From Halocafeteria seosinensis (taxonomy: Eukaryota; Sar; Bigyra; Bicosoecida), in assembly GCA_001687465.1 (NCBI GenBank), contig LVLI01000140.1, positions 186,001 to 250,000 of the forward strand: a DNA stretch of 64,000 bases, written 5' to 3'. The notes under the pieces are model-generated. The model worked only from the letters and a program-made list of their open reading frames with translations. It was not told the DNA's origin and searched no databases. The position numbers and the translations under genes are program-made. Positions 38,066 to 49,422 of the stretch are shown here, in pieces (position 1 is the stretch's first letter; each line of letters begins with the position of its first letter).

Positions 38066-39963
38066 ATGGGGAGCGAAAAGGACGACTATGAAGGGTACGT
38101 GTACTTTCATTCCATTTACTGGCGGGTAAACTATGTTCAAATAATTCTGCGAACTTCAGGGCACTTGCTGGGGTCAATGCATGCTTGTCCGTCAAAATTG
38201 AAGATGATATTGACACCCAACAAACGGTCTCCTCAGTGCTGGAAGCGCTGGGGGCAACAATCCACAAGCGCGTTGAGCGTAAAACCACGCATTTGATATG
38301 TCATGACGGAGGGGATGCGAGCTCCCTCGCTGACGATAAAAATGTAGAGACTGCTCTTAAGAAAGGGGACGTCAAGATTGTCAGCGTGTTGTGGGTTAAC
38401 GACTGTATGCAAGACAACAAACACTTAGAAGAAACCCCCTACTCGCTAGAGATATCGAAAGATACGACCACACCGACGAGCTCCAAAAAGAAAAGAAGAA
38501 GATCCAAANCTACTCTGGTAAAATCTGGAAAGAACATTGGAGATCCAGAGGATGCCAAATTCTCATCTTCGCAGCGAGAAAACGGACCATTGGAAGAACT
38601 CGACGCGAACACCGCTTCCAAGACCCCCGCATCAGGAAGATCGAAACAGCGTCGGACTAGTAGTGGAGCCAGTTCCGCTTCATCCAAGAAAGACACTCCA
38701 AAATCAAACCCTAAGAAACAAAAGTCCCCCGCTCAGATTTTCAGCGATGAGGACGAGGATGATGATGAAGAGATGAACAGCTCAGCCATCTGGTCGAATG
38801 AAAAAGCGAAAGCATCCAAATCGACCCCAACATCCGTTAACAGCAAGTCGAGTACACCATCGAAGAACAAAGAACCTTCGAAAACTGCGTCGTCGGCGTC
38901 GAAAAAGACGCCACCGACCGTAAAGAAGTCTACCGGTGCGAAAGCCTCGGGTGCGGAGAAGGCAGACACAGAGAAGGAAGCAACCAACTCCCGCTCTCGC
39001 GAAAGCTCAGCGAAGAAATCTAGTGGCTCCAGTAAGGAGAAACCTATTAAAAGAAGTTCGTCATCCTCAAAGAAGAGAGGAGAGAGCAAAACGAAGGCGA
39101 AATCAGCTGCAGTAGGGGCAGACACGACGACCAAGTCTCAAACCAAAACTGGAGCGACTACTAAAAAGGCTTCGGTGGCTAAGAAGTTGGTTCCTAAGGT
39201 TGATTTACGCGAATCCGAGACTGAGCGGCCGGCAATCGTTGGGGTTACAAAGTGTGACGACGCAGTACTCTCCGATACCGTTCAAACACTGTCTTTCCGC
39301 GATTTTGGGAAGGACGAAGAGAGGCAGTTCATGTTTAGCGAAGACCCAAAGAGTATCACTCACTTGATTATCGGTGGGCGTTGCCAACGCACGCTCAAAC
39401 TCCTATATGCGTTTGCGAAAGGTGCGTGGATTCTGGAACCTGCGTGGGCGTACCGTTCTCTCGAAGCCGGCTATCCGATATACGAGCGAGACTACGAGGC
39501 TAGCGTCAGCTCTTTCAAACGCTTTATTGACCCATCCGTTCGACCGCAAACGGCAAGTAAGTCTGCCAGTGAAGAATTCCACAAACGTTTGAGGGAGATG
39601 AAAGGAGAACTATTTTCTGGAAAGCTCTTTTTCATCCATGAATCAGTGTCTTCTGATTTTCCTAAGGAAGATCTCGAAAGCCTGGTAGAAGCAGCTGGCG
39701 GTCGGTGTATCCAGCACTCTTCACCGGAAACCGAAACGTTGGACGCCATCATTGTTGGGAAGAAAACGAAAGCAAAGATTGGAAAAGTGATCGACGGAGT
39801 AGATGACAATGTACCCGTGACCACTACCGAATGGATTTTACGCAGTATAATGTCTGCGGAGCGACTGGACGCCGACCGCACTGAGTGGTTTGTGCAGTAC
39901 AATAAGGGAGAGGAACCGGAAACAGAGCCAATGACAACTGAAGGAGGCATTTCCGCTGCTTAA
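38066..39963 (+). CDS. MCPH1: three-BRCT-domain protein, microcephalin (MCPH1)-like
   Basis: BRCT domains bind phosphoproteins in DNA damage and chromosome condensation pathways. Exon 1 is tiny (about 38066-38094, MGSEKDDYEG) and joins exon 2 (about 38160-39963) in frame. BRCT 1 spans residues ~10-110 (CLSVKIEDDIDTQQTVSS, GATIHKRVERKTTHLICHD, VSVLWVNDC). A Lys/Ser/Thr-rich disordered linker of about 260 residues follows. Two C-terminal BRCTs sit in tandem (ITHLIIGGRCQRTLKLLYA and GAWILEPAWAYRSLEAG; then GKLFFIHESVSSDF and VTTTEWILRSI). One N-terminal plus paired C-terminal BRCTs, with the R-T-L-K-L-L and W-I-L-E forms, is the microcephalin layout. PTIP or other BRCT proteins are alternatives. 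One base in the linker codon at about 38509 is unresolved (n) in the assembly. Confidence 0.8.
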
Positions 39964-40399
39964 GCTTCGCTTTCGTGAACTAGTGACGTCAGAACTTACC
40001 ACGATAACATCAATGAAATAAGACATCTGATGAGCTCCAGCTTCCCCCACTGTATGCTGGCAAGGAGTCAACTCTTCCGGGAGAGTCTTCCCCTTGAGCT
40101 TCACAAACTATACGCTGCTTCCTGAATATTCAATAAATGATGCTAAGACACATGGGAACCATTGCTGGTCCGGAAAAGGGGGTTGTAGTTGTAAATTCAC
40201 CTGGTTCTGCACCGTCTCCATTTCCATCACTTCATGCTACAGCAAGACCAACACAGAAGCAAGCAGATCAAAGGCAAAGGGGTATTAGAACTTACTTCCT
40301 GTGTTGTAGCGGATGTAGTGGACTGTTTTTAAGGGGCGAGGACCCTTCCACGCTTAACTATTGGTACTCTGTAATGCTCCAAAGGGTGAATGTAGTGCC
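39964..40399. other. intergenic, about 440 bp
   Basis: An 88-codon frame (about 40137-40403) overlaps the dolichol kinase start as ATGATG/TGA. It reads plausibly but has no homology I can name, and it may be an upstream ORF or chance. Confidence 0.4.
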
Positions 40400-42880
40400 A
40401 TGATGGATTGCATAACACGCTCTCTCCGGAAGATGCAAGACTACGTCACCGTGTCGCTGTATTTCCATCTGGAAGCACTTCTAGTCGTGTACCTCACTTG
40501 GAGAATTTTGGAGACGAGACCCTTCCTGGGCCCGATGACGGCTGAACAACGTGAGTTGCATGCATTATTCAAAAAGTCACTGAAGTGCGCTTGAAACTTC
40601 CCTTTTCGCCGCAGGTGAGTATGAAAGCTCACTGGAGGAAACTTCGACCCAATTCCAAACTTATGGCGAACTGGCAAAGTATTTATGGTGTGTTTGTCTA
40701 CTAGCTTCGGGCACGGAAATCATCACTCAACAGGGGTTCTTGTACAAGTACGTGGGGCGACGAAATGGGGAATGTTTCACTGCATGGCGCATTGACAATT
40801 GGAAATTCGTATGTTTACCATCTACGCAGTGTTAGCACAAGGCGGTCCCCGAACATCACTTCAGGAGCACCCCTACATGGAATGACCGCTAGCATCATGG
40901 GAGTACCGCTGGTTGCGTTGAGTATCGCTAAAGTACTCATCTACACTAAATTGTCGCGACGTATGTATACATGAATGGGGGAAATCGTTGACTACATGCC
41001 TCTGTTGACTAGCGCGCTCTTCGAGCAGGGTACTATCATGATTCCGACATTGTCACGGAGGAGTTTTCTAGGTCGCATTCCCTGGATTTCTCGTTACTGG
41101 TTTTACAGTCTCTACTTGTGTCAAGCATGTCATACCTGTGTTACATTGTCTTGTCTAAGGCTAGATTTCTTAGTCAACTGCAGAGTGCCCTGGTTTCATC
41201 ATTAATTACGTTGACACTGTTGTTGGCTCTGAGTTACCAAAGTGAAATGGTAACATGGCCTAGCACGATATTTTTTTCGGAATTAACGGTCTTAGTTGCT
41301 ACGAAATTGGACAGTCTCGCTGGAACGATCGGAGCCATATCGTGGAAAGAAGCAATTATTATTTCACAAGGTATTTTTGCCGGTCTTTTTTTGGGAGGAT
41401 CAGTTTTGTGGAGAACTCTCCTGCGTGACGCGTTTACTCAAGCTACAGCTCTTCTAGTAGAAGGGAGTCAACTTACCGCGTCGCAACACACTGAAGCTGG
41501 ATCGTTGTCAGAAATGCCTATGGTGACTGCTGCTTTTCAGTTTAGCTGCATCCTCTTTATCACCTTGGCTCTTCCGTTCGTGGTCGTCTCCATCACAAGT
41601 GAGCAGCACCGTATCCGGCTTGCGTTGCTAGCAGGCTTATGGTTTTGTGCTGCACTAGCCCAGCTAATAATTATAAACACAATCGTATACACCGATCCGT
41701 TCCGCTGGATATACTTTTTTCTGACGTCGTCCTGGTGGAGACTAGGATTGATCGGTTACTGGGCGATATGGCTGCTTGTATTGATCGAATTACTTCGGCC
41801 TGGGACCACATGTGGCGACTACTTAAGGACGCATGTGCCAAACATCGTGATTCGCAAGGTGTTCCATGTGGTCGCAGTGGCTATGTTCGTTCCCGGAATT
41901 ATCATGGAACACCGCTGTATGCAGTTAGCATTTGTTGTGGCTCTCCAGGGACTGTTGATCTTGGAAATGCTTAGGATTTTGGGGTACTGGGAGTCTATAC
42001 ACACATTCATGTCGCAATTTACTGGTAGGTGGTCCGGATTGAATAAGTCATCGAGTTAATCAGTGAATGTAAAAGTTGATTCTCCTACCACAGACATAAG
42101 GGATGAGGGATATGTTATTTTGACTCATATATATCTCCTTCTAGGGTGTGCACTGCCGGTTTGGCTCACTGCCGTGTCCATTGCGTGTTTGCCAGGCTCA
42201 GGACAGATCATTGGAGAGCCCCACAACCATCCTTCGGCACACACACCGCAAAGCATGATGGTGTGGGTTAGCATTGCATCTTCCGCGGGTATCCTTTCAC
42301 TAGGCGTCGGCGACGCAGCGGTAAGTTACACGGTAAGTACTGGGGTGTCATATCCGAACACCGAAACTGGTTTGGGAATGCAGGCTGCCATGGTGGGGTC
42401 CTTAGCCGGGAAATCGAAATGGATTGGTTTTGTGAGCAAGTATGTGTATTTTCAATATACTCACCTTACTCTATCGATGGATAGCCTTCTCTATACAGGT
42501 CCAGAGAGACACTCAAGAGGCGGGTCCCTGACTCTATTGGGCGCAAGTCCGTTGAGGGAACTATGGCCTCCCTCCTTAGCATTCTTTTCGCTTCATCCAC
42601 TTTGATCAATGCATCCGACGTTCGCTCTTTGCTGCATCAGAACAAGAGTTTTCTCGGCATGTGTGATCAGGCTTCGCATGCATGTCAGCACATCGGGCTG
42701 ACGACAACAGAAACTGCCCCATCGCCACTACAGTCTCCAGGTGAGGGCGTTGCAGCGCATTATCGCTATATTCTGTTAGAATACTCAGCGTGGCTATCGT
42801 TATATGAGACGTTTACTAATTGCGTTGATAACTTAGTCATGCCGCTGTACGCCTGGGCAGCGTGCATTTTGCTACTTTGA
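40400..42880 (+). CDS. DOLK: dolichol kinase
   Basis: Dolichol kinase phosphorylates dolichol with CTP on the ER membrane, supplying the lipid carrier for N-glycans, GPI anchors and O-mannose. Eight exons join with consistent phases: about 40400-40550, 40615-40687, 40734-40960, 41029-42024, 42064-42320, 42384-42439 and 42499-42880, the fourth carrying most of the membrane helices. The catalytic C-terminal half is unmistakable: RKVFHVVAVAMFVPG, RDEGYVILTHIYLLLG, SLGVGDAAAAMVGSLAGKSKW (assembled across an intron), GRKSVEGTMAS and TNCVDNLVMPL, all in the family order. About 713 residues, longer than human DOLK (538) because the N-terminal membrane region is extended. Convergent with the coiled-coil gene, only 31 bp between stops. 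Confidence 0.92.
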
Positions 42881-42911
42881 ATGAAGAGCTTAGCTCTCAA
42901 TTCTGAAGCCC

Positions 42912-43705
42912 TTAATGGGAGGATCTCTTCTTGCCAGAAAAAAACCTTTGAAATATCGACGTTCCTGAACGATTTGGAGACCGTTTGGTTACGCCCCGCT
43001 TACTGTTGTCTACGAACGAGCGTTCTTGCTCGGTCACAACAAATGCTGAAGGCTGATATTCAACAGTACGGAAGTCCACTCCTCCAGGGCTTGTCGGCTC
43101 ATGGTATTCCGAGTAACCAAAAACTTCGATGTCCTCTTGAACTTGCTTCAGCCGGGCGCATTCAACTTTTGTCTGCAATCAGACAGTATCCGTTTCTGGA
43201 ATATCTGTGTCAGGTAGCATTGGAAGGAACAAGCACTCACCTCAGCCAGCGTCATTTCCCTGTCTCTCAGGGCGCGTTTCAATTCCTCGTTTTCATCTTG
43301 TAGGGTCTTGTTCTGCATTGCAAAAAGGGGCCACCATATTTTACTACAGGTCCTGTTCAGAAAAGGAAAACGAACCTCTTCCTCCAACCCATGAGTCCCC
43401 AAATCCTCATCGGTAGCGGTATAGCTTTCTCCGAAGTCTTGAGTCGCTTGTTCCAGTAGATAAGTTAACTCTTCTTTTTCTGCTTTTAGGGTATCGATGT
43501 CTGCTCTCTGCCTCCTCTGGATGGCGAAGCTAGAATCTCTGAGTCTCTCGTTTTCCGCGACAAGTTCGCTGACGTGAGCCTTGAGCTGTGCGATGCGTTC
43601 GTCCTTATCCTGCTCCGAGACATCATTGGACTTGTTGGTATCACTGACACCATTCGTAACGTCCTGGTGTTTTTCACCGTTATGACCTGCATTATCACGT
43701 TTCAT
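42912..43705 (-). CDS. coiled-coil protein, unknown
   Basis: Three exons: about 43705-43376, 43312-43241 and 43172-42912, all phase 0. The product is about 220 residues. Residues ~35-110 are heptad-rich (DERIAQLKAHVSELVAENERL, TLKAEKEELTYLLEQA) and exon 2 continues the coil (NKTLQDENEELKRALRDRE). The end is basic and Ser-rich (KRGVTKRSPNRSGTS, FFSGKKRSSH). It may be a golgin- or centrosome-type coiled coil. No family can be named from heptads alone. Confidence 0.7.
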
Positions 43706-44296
43706 ATTTGTTCGCGGTAGTTACTATTTCTTGGAAGAACCCATTGTCGCGTACCACTTGATGATGCTGATTCGCTTTGCGCCGACATGATCAGCCACAC
43801 AAGAGCATAGCTATCTTGCTGCCCTTGTTATGCACATGCCACTCTACAAGTCGCCATCATTCACTCGTATCTCTAGCAGTTTGGGAGCCTCGTGGTCCCC
43901 GAATTCGCTGGTTAACCCCCTCTCGCCATATGGTGCAAGAAAACCAAGACAGTCTTATTCTGTTCCAATATCAAAATTGACCCGGTTAATATCCTGGAAG
44001 TAGGTCAAATACAGCTAATTCATGAAACATGGCTCAGTAGGGCTACAAGATGGCCAAACTTCAAGTTGAAGTTGAGCCATAGTGACACACACACGACATA
44101 CTGACGGCGATATTGCTGGTATCAGGGAATAACAGGTCGATTTACACTTCATATTGTTGGTTCAGTGCTTGGTACTCCTACTGTCTTCTTCGCTGTGGGA
44201 GTAGTGGTTTAACTGGGACAGTATAAGCCATATTGAACGTGGTGTAGCGTCATTGCTGCGTGAAGTTTACATAGTGCCTGTATATCCTCGAATACA
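43706..44296. other. divergent intergenic region, about 590 bp
   Basis: Upstream region of the coiled-coil gene (-) and NOP53 (+). A short inverted repeat (AACTTCAA, one base, TTGAAGTT) lies at about 44058-44074. No RNA gene seen. Confidence 0.45.
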
Positions 44297-45821
44297 ATGC
44301 CACGAGGCCGCTCAACCAACAGAAAACGGAGGGAGAGATCCCGTGAGAAACGAGTGGACAAGGAGCTCTTAGAACCCAACACAGAAAAACTTGCGCAAGA
44401 CGACAGTTTAACTAAAAGCAGGAATGAGGAGCTTTTCGCAGTAGATACAAAAGGTACGTGTGGAGAATATCGGAGACAATATGACTCTCAAGTTTTCATA
44501 TAGTTGATATTATGTTGTGCGTGTCATTTGCTGGTTGGTCCAGGTAGAAGAGATAGTCAGCCTCGGTATAAGTCCTCGGGCGGAGAGGGCAGTGACCCTC
44601 TCGAACCAGCGGAGGAAACAAATTTGCATGAGGTTTTGGATGAACTAAGTGATTCAAGCGATGAAGATAAAACAGTTCAGACTTCAAATAAGCATTCTGA
44701 AGAAAATGTGCTCGCCGGTGGATCCACGTCTAATGTCAAGGTCTTTAAACGAGACCCGTCACCGCCCCGCTCCAAGAAAGAGGAGAAGGAAAAGCGGAAG
44801 TTCCTTGCCAAGACACAAAAGCGTCAGTACCGGATTGCTCACGAGCATTCTACAAAGAAAACCGAATCTGATACAAGCTTGCGGCCTAACGCACCCGTAA
44901 ATGATTTCCACCTTCAGGACCTGTGGGGATCCAACATCCAGTCTAAACAACAAACAACCAAGAAAAAGGGAGGCAAGAGCTACCGTGAAGGCTCTGCGAG
45001 ACCCGATATACCGGCTGTTGCAGTAGCTCATCCAGGCGCGAGCTATAATCCTAGCTATGAAGACCACGAAGATGCCATGGGAGAAGCAGTGGCTGAAGAA
45101 CTGGAGAAGGAAGACACTATTGAACGGAACATGAAAAGACAACGGCGTGATCCTGAGTTTATCAACCGACTGGATACCTCAGATCATGAAGAGGGAGGCG
45201 AGGAGGATACACCCGATGACACATCGATGAATCTTTCAGCAAACCCTTCGACTTCATGCAACAGGTTAACCAGGGTCCAGGTTAATAGGCGTATGAGACA
45301 CGAGGAAAAAGAGGCGGCTATCCAACAGGAGAAAGAAGAAAGGAAATTGCATGAACAGATTGATAGGTTCGTCGTTCTGCCAGTGTCGTGTTGTGTCATT
45401 TATATAATAAACTGTCTTTGTCACTGCAGAGTGGAAGAAATAGCCAAGTCGCTCGACCGAGAAGAAAACCGAAAAAAGCGACAGAAGGAAGCACGAAAGT
45501 TACAACGAGAAGCCGAGGAGAAACATAAGGCTTTGAAGTCTAAACGCGGAGGAAAAGAAATGTACGTTTTTGATGCTGCCTAGTTTGAAGACCCGGATAT
45601 TAGCACGTAATTCATTTTGCCGCAGGCCTTACGAACAAAACCGGCTACAAGTACCGTTGCCGGAGGAACTGACGAATAGCATGAGGTCGATGCCTTCTAC
45701 ACCTGCAACGACTAATCTCGTTAACGAGCGGTTTCGTAACATGGTCTACCATCGTGGACTTGTGGAACGAGGGAAGAAGCAACCGAGGCAGCGAGCTTGG
45801 AGAAAGTTTGTAGACAAATAA
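44297..45821 (+). CDS. NOP53: NOP53 (GLTSCR2/PICT1) ribosome biogenesis factor
   Basis: NOP53 recruits the Mtr4-exosome to the 7S pre-rRNA on pre-60S particles. Four exons: about 44297-44453, 44544-45366, 45430-45561 and 45626-45821. The N-terminus is basic and charged (MPRGRSTNRKRRERS). The family signature PGASYNPSYEDHEDAMGEAVAEE sits in exon 2 after a DLWG-type motif. Exon 3 encodes a charged coiled coil. The last exon carries the conserved C-terminal block (PLPEELTNSMRSM, NLVNERFRNMVYHRGLVERG). About 435 residues, similar to human NOP53 (478). LSG1, another pre-60S factor, is 20 kb away in the same window. Confidence 0.9.
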
Positions 45822-46128
45822 TTGCCAAAGAAAAATATACACACAAGGTCATACAGTATGAATCGGCACATGCTATCCGCTTATTGCGATATACTCATGT
45901 TGTTAGCACTTCTATCCAAGCGCTGGTGTGAGTCAACAACGTGCGGAATGGGCTTCGCCGGCTTCCTATTTATTGCAACGAGCTACAAACGGTGTAACAC
46001 ATGTATCATTGACAGCATTGAGATACAGCGACCAAGAGAGAAAGCCAAATCCAAGTTATGTACCAATGGCCTTGCTATTTTGTCTGAAGTGACCCAGCCG
46101 TAGGGTATGGACTGCACGTACCACTGTA
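45822..46128. other. intergenic, about 310 bp
   Basis: Between NOP53 and the membrane-protein gene. A 93-codon frame overlaps it but reads poorly. Nothing else seen. Confidence 0.4.
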
Positions 46129-47418
46129 ATGTATCTACGATTTTCCTACCAAGAACCGATTCCGGGAAGGTCTTTAGAAGACGATGGGTTCGGAGGATGG
46201 ATAGAAAACAACCTAATCCTCCTTCTGGGGACAATCTTTGGTTGCCTACTGTTCTTGGGGTTCGTGTACTTGTATTGTAGAGCCAGAAAGCGCCGTCAGT
46301 TGGAAAAGGAAGAAAGAAAACAAGAGGAGCAACCAGAAGTAGATACAGACGTTCCTGTTATCGTTGACGACGAAGAGGGGTCTACACATGGGGAGGGAGC
46401 TAGCAAAGCAGGTGGAAAAAGCAAGGCAAAAGGGAAAAAACCAGCAGCGGCACGTGCAACGGACGTCGATGTGGAGAAATCACTATTCGACTTCGATGAT
46501 GAGTTCAGTGAACCAGTGTTGACACCCCCAGTAAATACCTCGACCAAGAGATTTCAGTTAGCGCATTTGGAGAAGCAGAAGCCGAAACATCATTCAATGG
46601 CACTAGAAATAGTGAGGAAGCTGAAATGGGCAGATGTAGGCAACGATTTAGCTCGAGTAACTTTGATGCAGGCAGCTTTGAACGCTATTCTTAAGTGGTA
46701 CACCGTCACACTATCGAGAAAAACAGTGGAAGAGAAAGGGGCAACAATCTTTCTGGACGGATGTTCGTGGGATCTTCTCCCTACAGAAGCAAAGTTGAAA
46801 CTTGTTGAGGTCCTTAGCAAGATAATCATGGCAGAAGAAATAACAGGACCTCATGAACTGGTAACAAAGGCGGAAAAGGTGTGCATACTATTCCAAACCG
46901 AATATAGACTGCATGAAGTGCTATTCAGCAACTTTGCGGAAGTTCATTTGCACCCCGAGGCAGAGAGCAGAATCAAGAGGCATAAATCAGCGTTTGAATT
47001 GTCCCCAACGGGTGAAGTCCTCTCAAACAACAGATACAATAGAAAGGCCTCGTACAGTGCGGCCAACCTGTCTGAGATGCGGAAAGGCAGCTTCTCTTCC
47101 GAAAGAAGGCAGTCAACGGCGTCAACCCCACCCACCGCGTTGAAAAGGAAAGGAAGTTCATCTTCAAAGAATGGAGGTACGAGTCGCAGAAAGTCGAGCG
47201 CATCCACTCCACATGGTCATCGCCGTCAGAGTAAGGATACTATTCGGGAGGAGCGACGACAGAGCGAGGTCGTCCCTCGTAAGGAGCCAAAGTCTCTGAG
47301 TGCTGTCAGTCGGCCAAGGAGTTCTAACATGCTTCCTAAGATACAGCAACAAAGCGGTGACAACGGATCACTTGGCTCTCGCCGAGGATCACACAAGGAA
47401 TTGCGCCGAGCTCCGTGA
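46129..47418 (+). CDS. single-pass membrane protein with Arg-Arg-x-Ser-rich cytosolic tail
   Basis: Single exon, 429 residues. A hydrophobic segment at about residues 28-50 (NLILLLGTIFGCLLFLGFVYLY) ends in CRARKRRQ, which predicts a membrane anchor with the C-terminus in the cytosol. An acidic, Lys-rich linker follows. Residues ~150-290 look folded and helical (ARVTLMQAALNAILKWY, AKLKLVEVLSKIIMAEEI, FQTEYRLHEVLFSNFAEV). The last ~130 residues are Ser/Arg-rich and carry at least five R-R-x-S motifs (ERRQST, SRRKSS, HRRQSK, ERRQSE, SRRGSH) that fit the basophilic kinase consensus (PKA type). No family recognised. An ATG slightly downstream of the first is possible but would sit nearer the membrane segment. 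Confidence 0.7.
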   Translation: MYLRFSYQEPIPGRSLEDDGFGGWIENNLILLLGTIFGCLLFLGFVYLYCRARKRRQLEKEERKQEEQPEVDTDVPVIVDDEEGSTHGEGASKAGGKSKAKGKKPAAARATDVDVEKSLFDFDDEFSEPVLTPPVNTSTKRFQLAHLEKQKPKHHSMALEIVRKLKWADVGNDLARVTLMQAALNAILKWYTVTLSRKTVEEKGATIFLDGCSWDLLPTEAKLKLVEVLSKIIMAEEITGPHELVTKAEKVCILFQTEYRLHEVLFSNFAEVHLHPEAESRIKRHKSAFELSPTGEVLSNNRYNRKASYSAANLSEMRKGSFSSERRQSTASTPPTALKRKGSSSSKNGGTSRRKSSASTPHGHRRQSKDTIREERRQSEVVPRKEPKSLSAVSRPRSSNMLPKIQQQSGDNGSLGSRRGSHKELRRAP

Positions 47419-47828
47419 GACACAGGGGATTTTGTGGCATTCCGGCGTCCGATAGGCGTCAACGTAGTTCCATTCACTGAATGTAGCTGTATGCTTGAGG
47501 CGGAACTCGCCGCTTTCTATAACCCTACTTGCCAGTGTGTGGAACGATTACCAACACCAAATAATAACACCAGAGTTAGGATCCGTCCGTTCGAACTTAT
47601 TCGGAGCCATTTGCTGCAAACAAATTCTGATTTTTGCTCCTCTGTGTTGCGTCAATTTGTGCCACGTACAATCGTTTGTATCATATTGGTATGACAACGC
47701 GATCGGCTCAACTTGAAGTTTAGTCGTGCGCTGACGTACATATTCCAATCAATCTGTGTTGTCCACCTGCGTGAGTAGTTGGCCAGACATGCTCTTGAGA
47801 AGAACGGGGGAGTGATAGCGCTGAAGAG
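47419..47828. other. intergenic, about 410 bp
   Basis: Promoter side of mannose-6-phosphate isomerase. No other feature seen. Confidence 0.4.
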
Positions 47829-49420
47829 ATGTATCGACTGAGTTGCCACGTTCAGAACTACCCTTGGGGAAAGCCCGCAGAAGAGAGTTTGGTGGCTGAA
47901 TTCCAGGTAAGGATAGTCTCTTTCTCGCTCGATTTTTTTACTGCTACTCGGCGAGTTGAGAACAAATCCTTGTGGTGGCTGGGTGTGTGCAGGCCGCAAA
48001 TGAAGAGGATCCCTCCCTCGTGGAGAAGAACCGTGGAAAGCCATTCGCGGAGCTATGGTACGTCAGAGCGAATTCACAATGGAGGTTTACTGCTTCGATG
48101 ATGCATTCGGCTACATTCTTCAGGATGGGGACGCATCCAAATGGTCCGTCGAAGGTAGTAATGGAAGATGGATCCAAGATAACTTTGGATGAATGGCTGG
48201 AAGTAAGTGAACACGGTGGAACTTTTGCATCTTGGGATGAGCAAGGTCCAAGATCCTCCTACTTCTGCAGGGACACGGGCGCAATAACCAACAGAGCAGT
48301 TGCACTCTTCCATTCATGTTTAAGGTACTGTCAGTTAATAGAGCTCTGTCCATCCAGGTACGGTTGTCCCGCAACTTCCGAATTATTTTATATCCTGCGT
48401 GTTGTATTGCGGGGTCGGCTACAGGCACATCCGGACAAAGAGTTAGCCAAGAGACTTCACCACGATTACCCTGATATTTATAAGGATCCAAACCACAAAC
48501 CTGAATTGGCCTGTGCGTTAAGCAACTTTGAAGCCCTTTGTGGTTTCCGACCGAAAAAGAGTATACTCGAAGAATTTCGAAGAACGCCTGAACTGATGGA
48601 GCTCGTGAACCCAAGATCCTTCGAAGCATTCCAAGACCATGTTATGGAAGAAGAATGTGATGGCGAAAAGGCTAGAGCAACTGCCGCAAAACTATTCGAA
48701 GAATATATTTCATCAGAGGAGCCCGCTTCGACAGCAGCAGTTCAACGACTGATGGATAGGCTGAAAAGAGAAGATAGCACCAACGTCTCCATCTCCGACC
48801 AGATTGCCTTACGATTGCATAGTGATTTTCCTTTTGACATAGGCATATTTGCGCCTTATTGGTTGAACTATGTCCAACTGGATCCAGGCCAATCATTGTT
48901 CATGGAACCGAACGAACCGCATGCGTACCTAAAGGGGGATTGTGTAGAGTGTATGGCTTGCTCAGATAATGTTGTCCGCGCCGGATTAACAGGGAAATTT
49001 AAGGATGTTCAAACGCTTTGTTCTATGCTCACGTATAAGTACGTCAGAAATGATATGCTCCATAGTACATTGAACAATTTGGTACCTCATGTGTAAGTCG
49101 TGAAGTGCAGCATGAACCATGTTCCCATATCTGCTGGCGAACGAATTGATGCCAGAACCGTGAAGTACCAACCAGGGACTTCAGAGTTCATCCTTTACCG
49201 AATCGATTTGGCCCAGTATCAACGAATCACAATCATAAAATTCTCCCATCCATCCATTTGCCTTGTACTTTCTGGGAGCGGACAAACACCTGTTAAGTGG
49301 CTTACAAAAGGCCAAGTATACGCTATTGAAGGGGGACACGAGTGTGTTATCGAAAGTGGGGCTTCCGGGATTTCATTTTTTCAAATCTCTAGCCCTGAGA
49401 ACGACATGTCCAAAAGCTAA
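47829..49420 (+). CDS. MPI: mannose-6-phosphate isomerase, type I
   Basis: The zinc enzyme interconverts fructose 6-phosphate and mannose 6-phosphate, the entry to GDP-mannose for glycoproteins, GPI anchors and cell-wall mannans. Six exons: about 47829-47906, 47993-48057, 48124-48202, 48271-48357, 48425-49038 and 49111-49420. The N-terminal VQNYPWGKPA, ELWMGTHPNGPS and the catalytic block FMFKVLSVNRALSIQAHPDKE are all present. The last of these is restored only by splicing out the intron at about 48358-48424. HKPELACAL, CGFRP, EPNEPHAYLKGDCVECMACSDN and VRAGLTGKF follow. The zinc ligands (Gln and His of QAHP, Glu of HKPE, His of PHAYL) are all seen. Its stop is only two bases from the stop of the convergent gene at 49423. 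Confidence 0.95.
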
Positions 49421-49422
49421 AG

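Noticed and set aside
40681-40734. A 17-nt intron in dolichol kinase giving an FGHGNHHS segment
   Set aside because: Too short to be spliced and soon runs to a stop; a 46-nt intron gives a phase-consistent join to the next exon.
48271-48424. Exon reading CPATSELFYILRVVLRGR before QAHPDKE in mannose-6-phosphate isomerase
   Set aside because: The segment is an intron; splicing it out restores the conserved FKVLS...SIQAHP motif.
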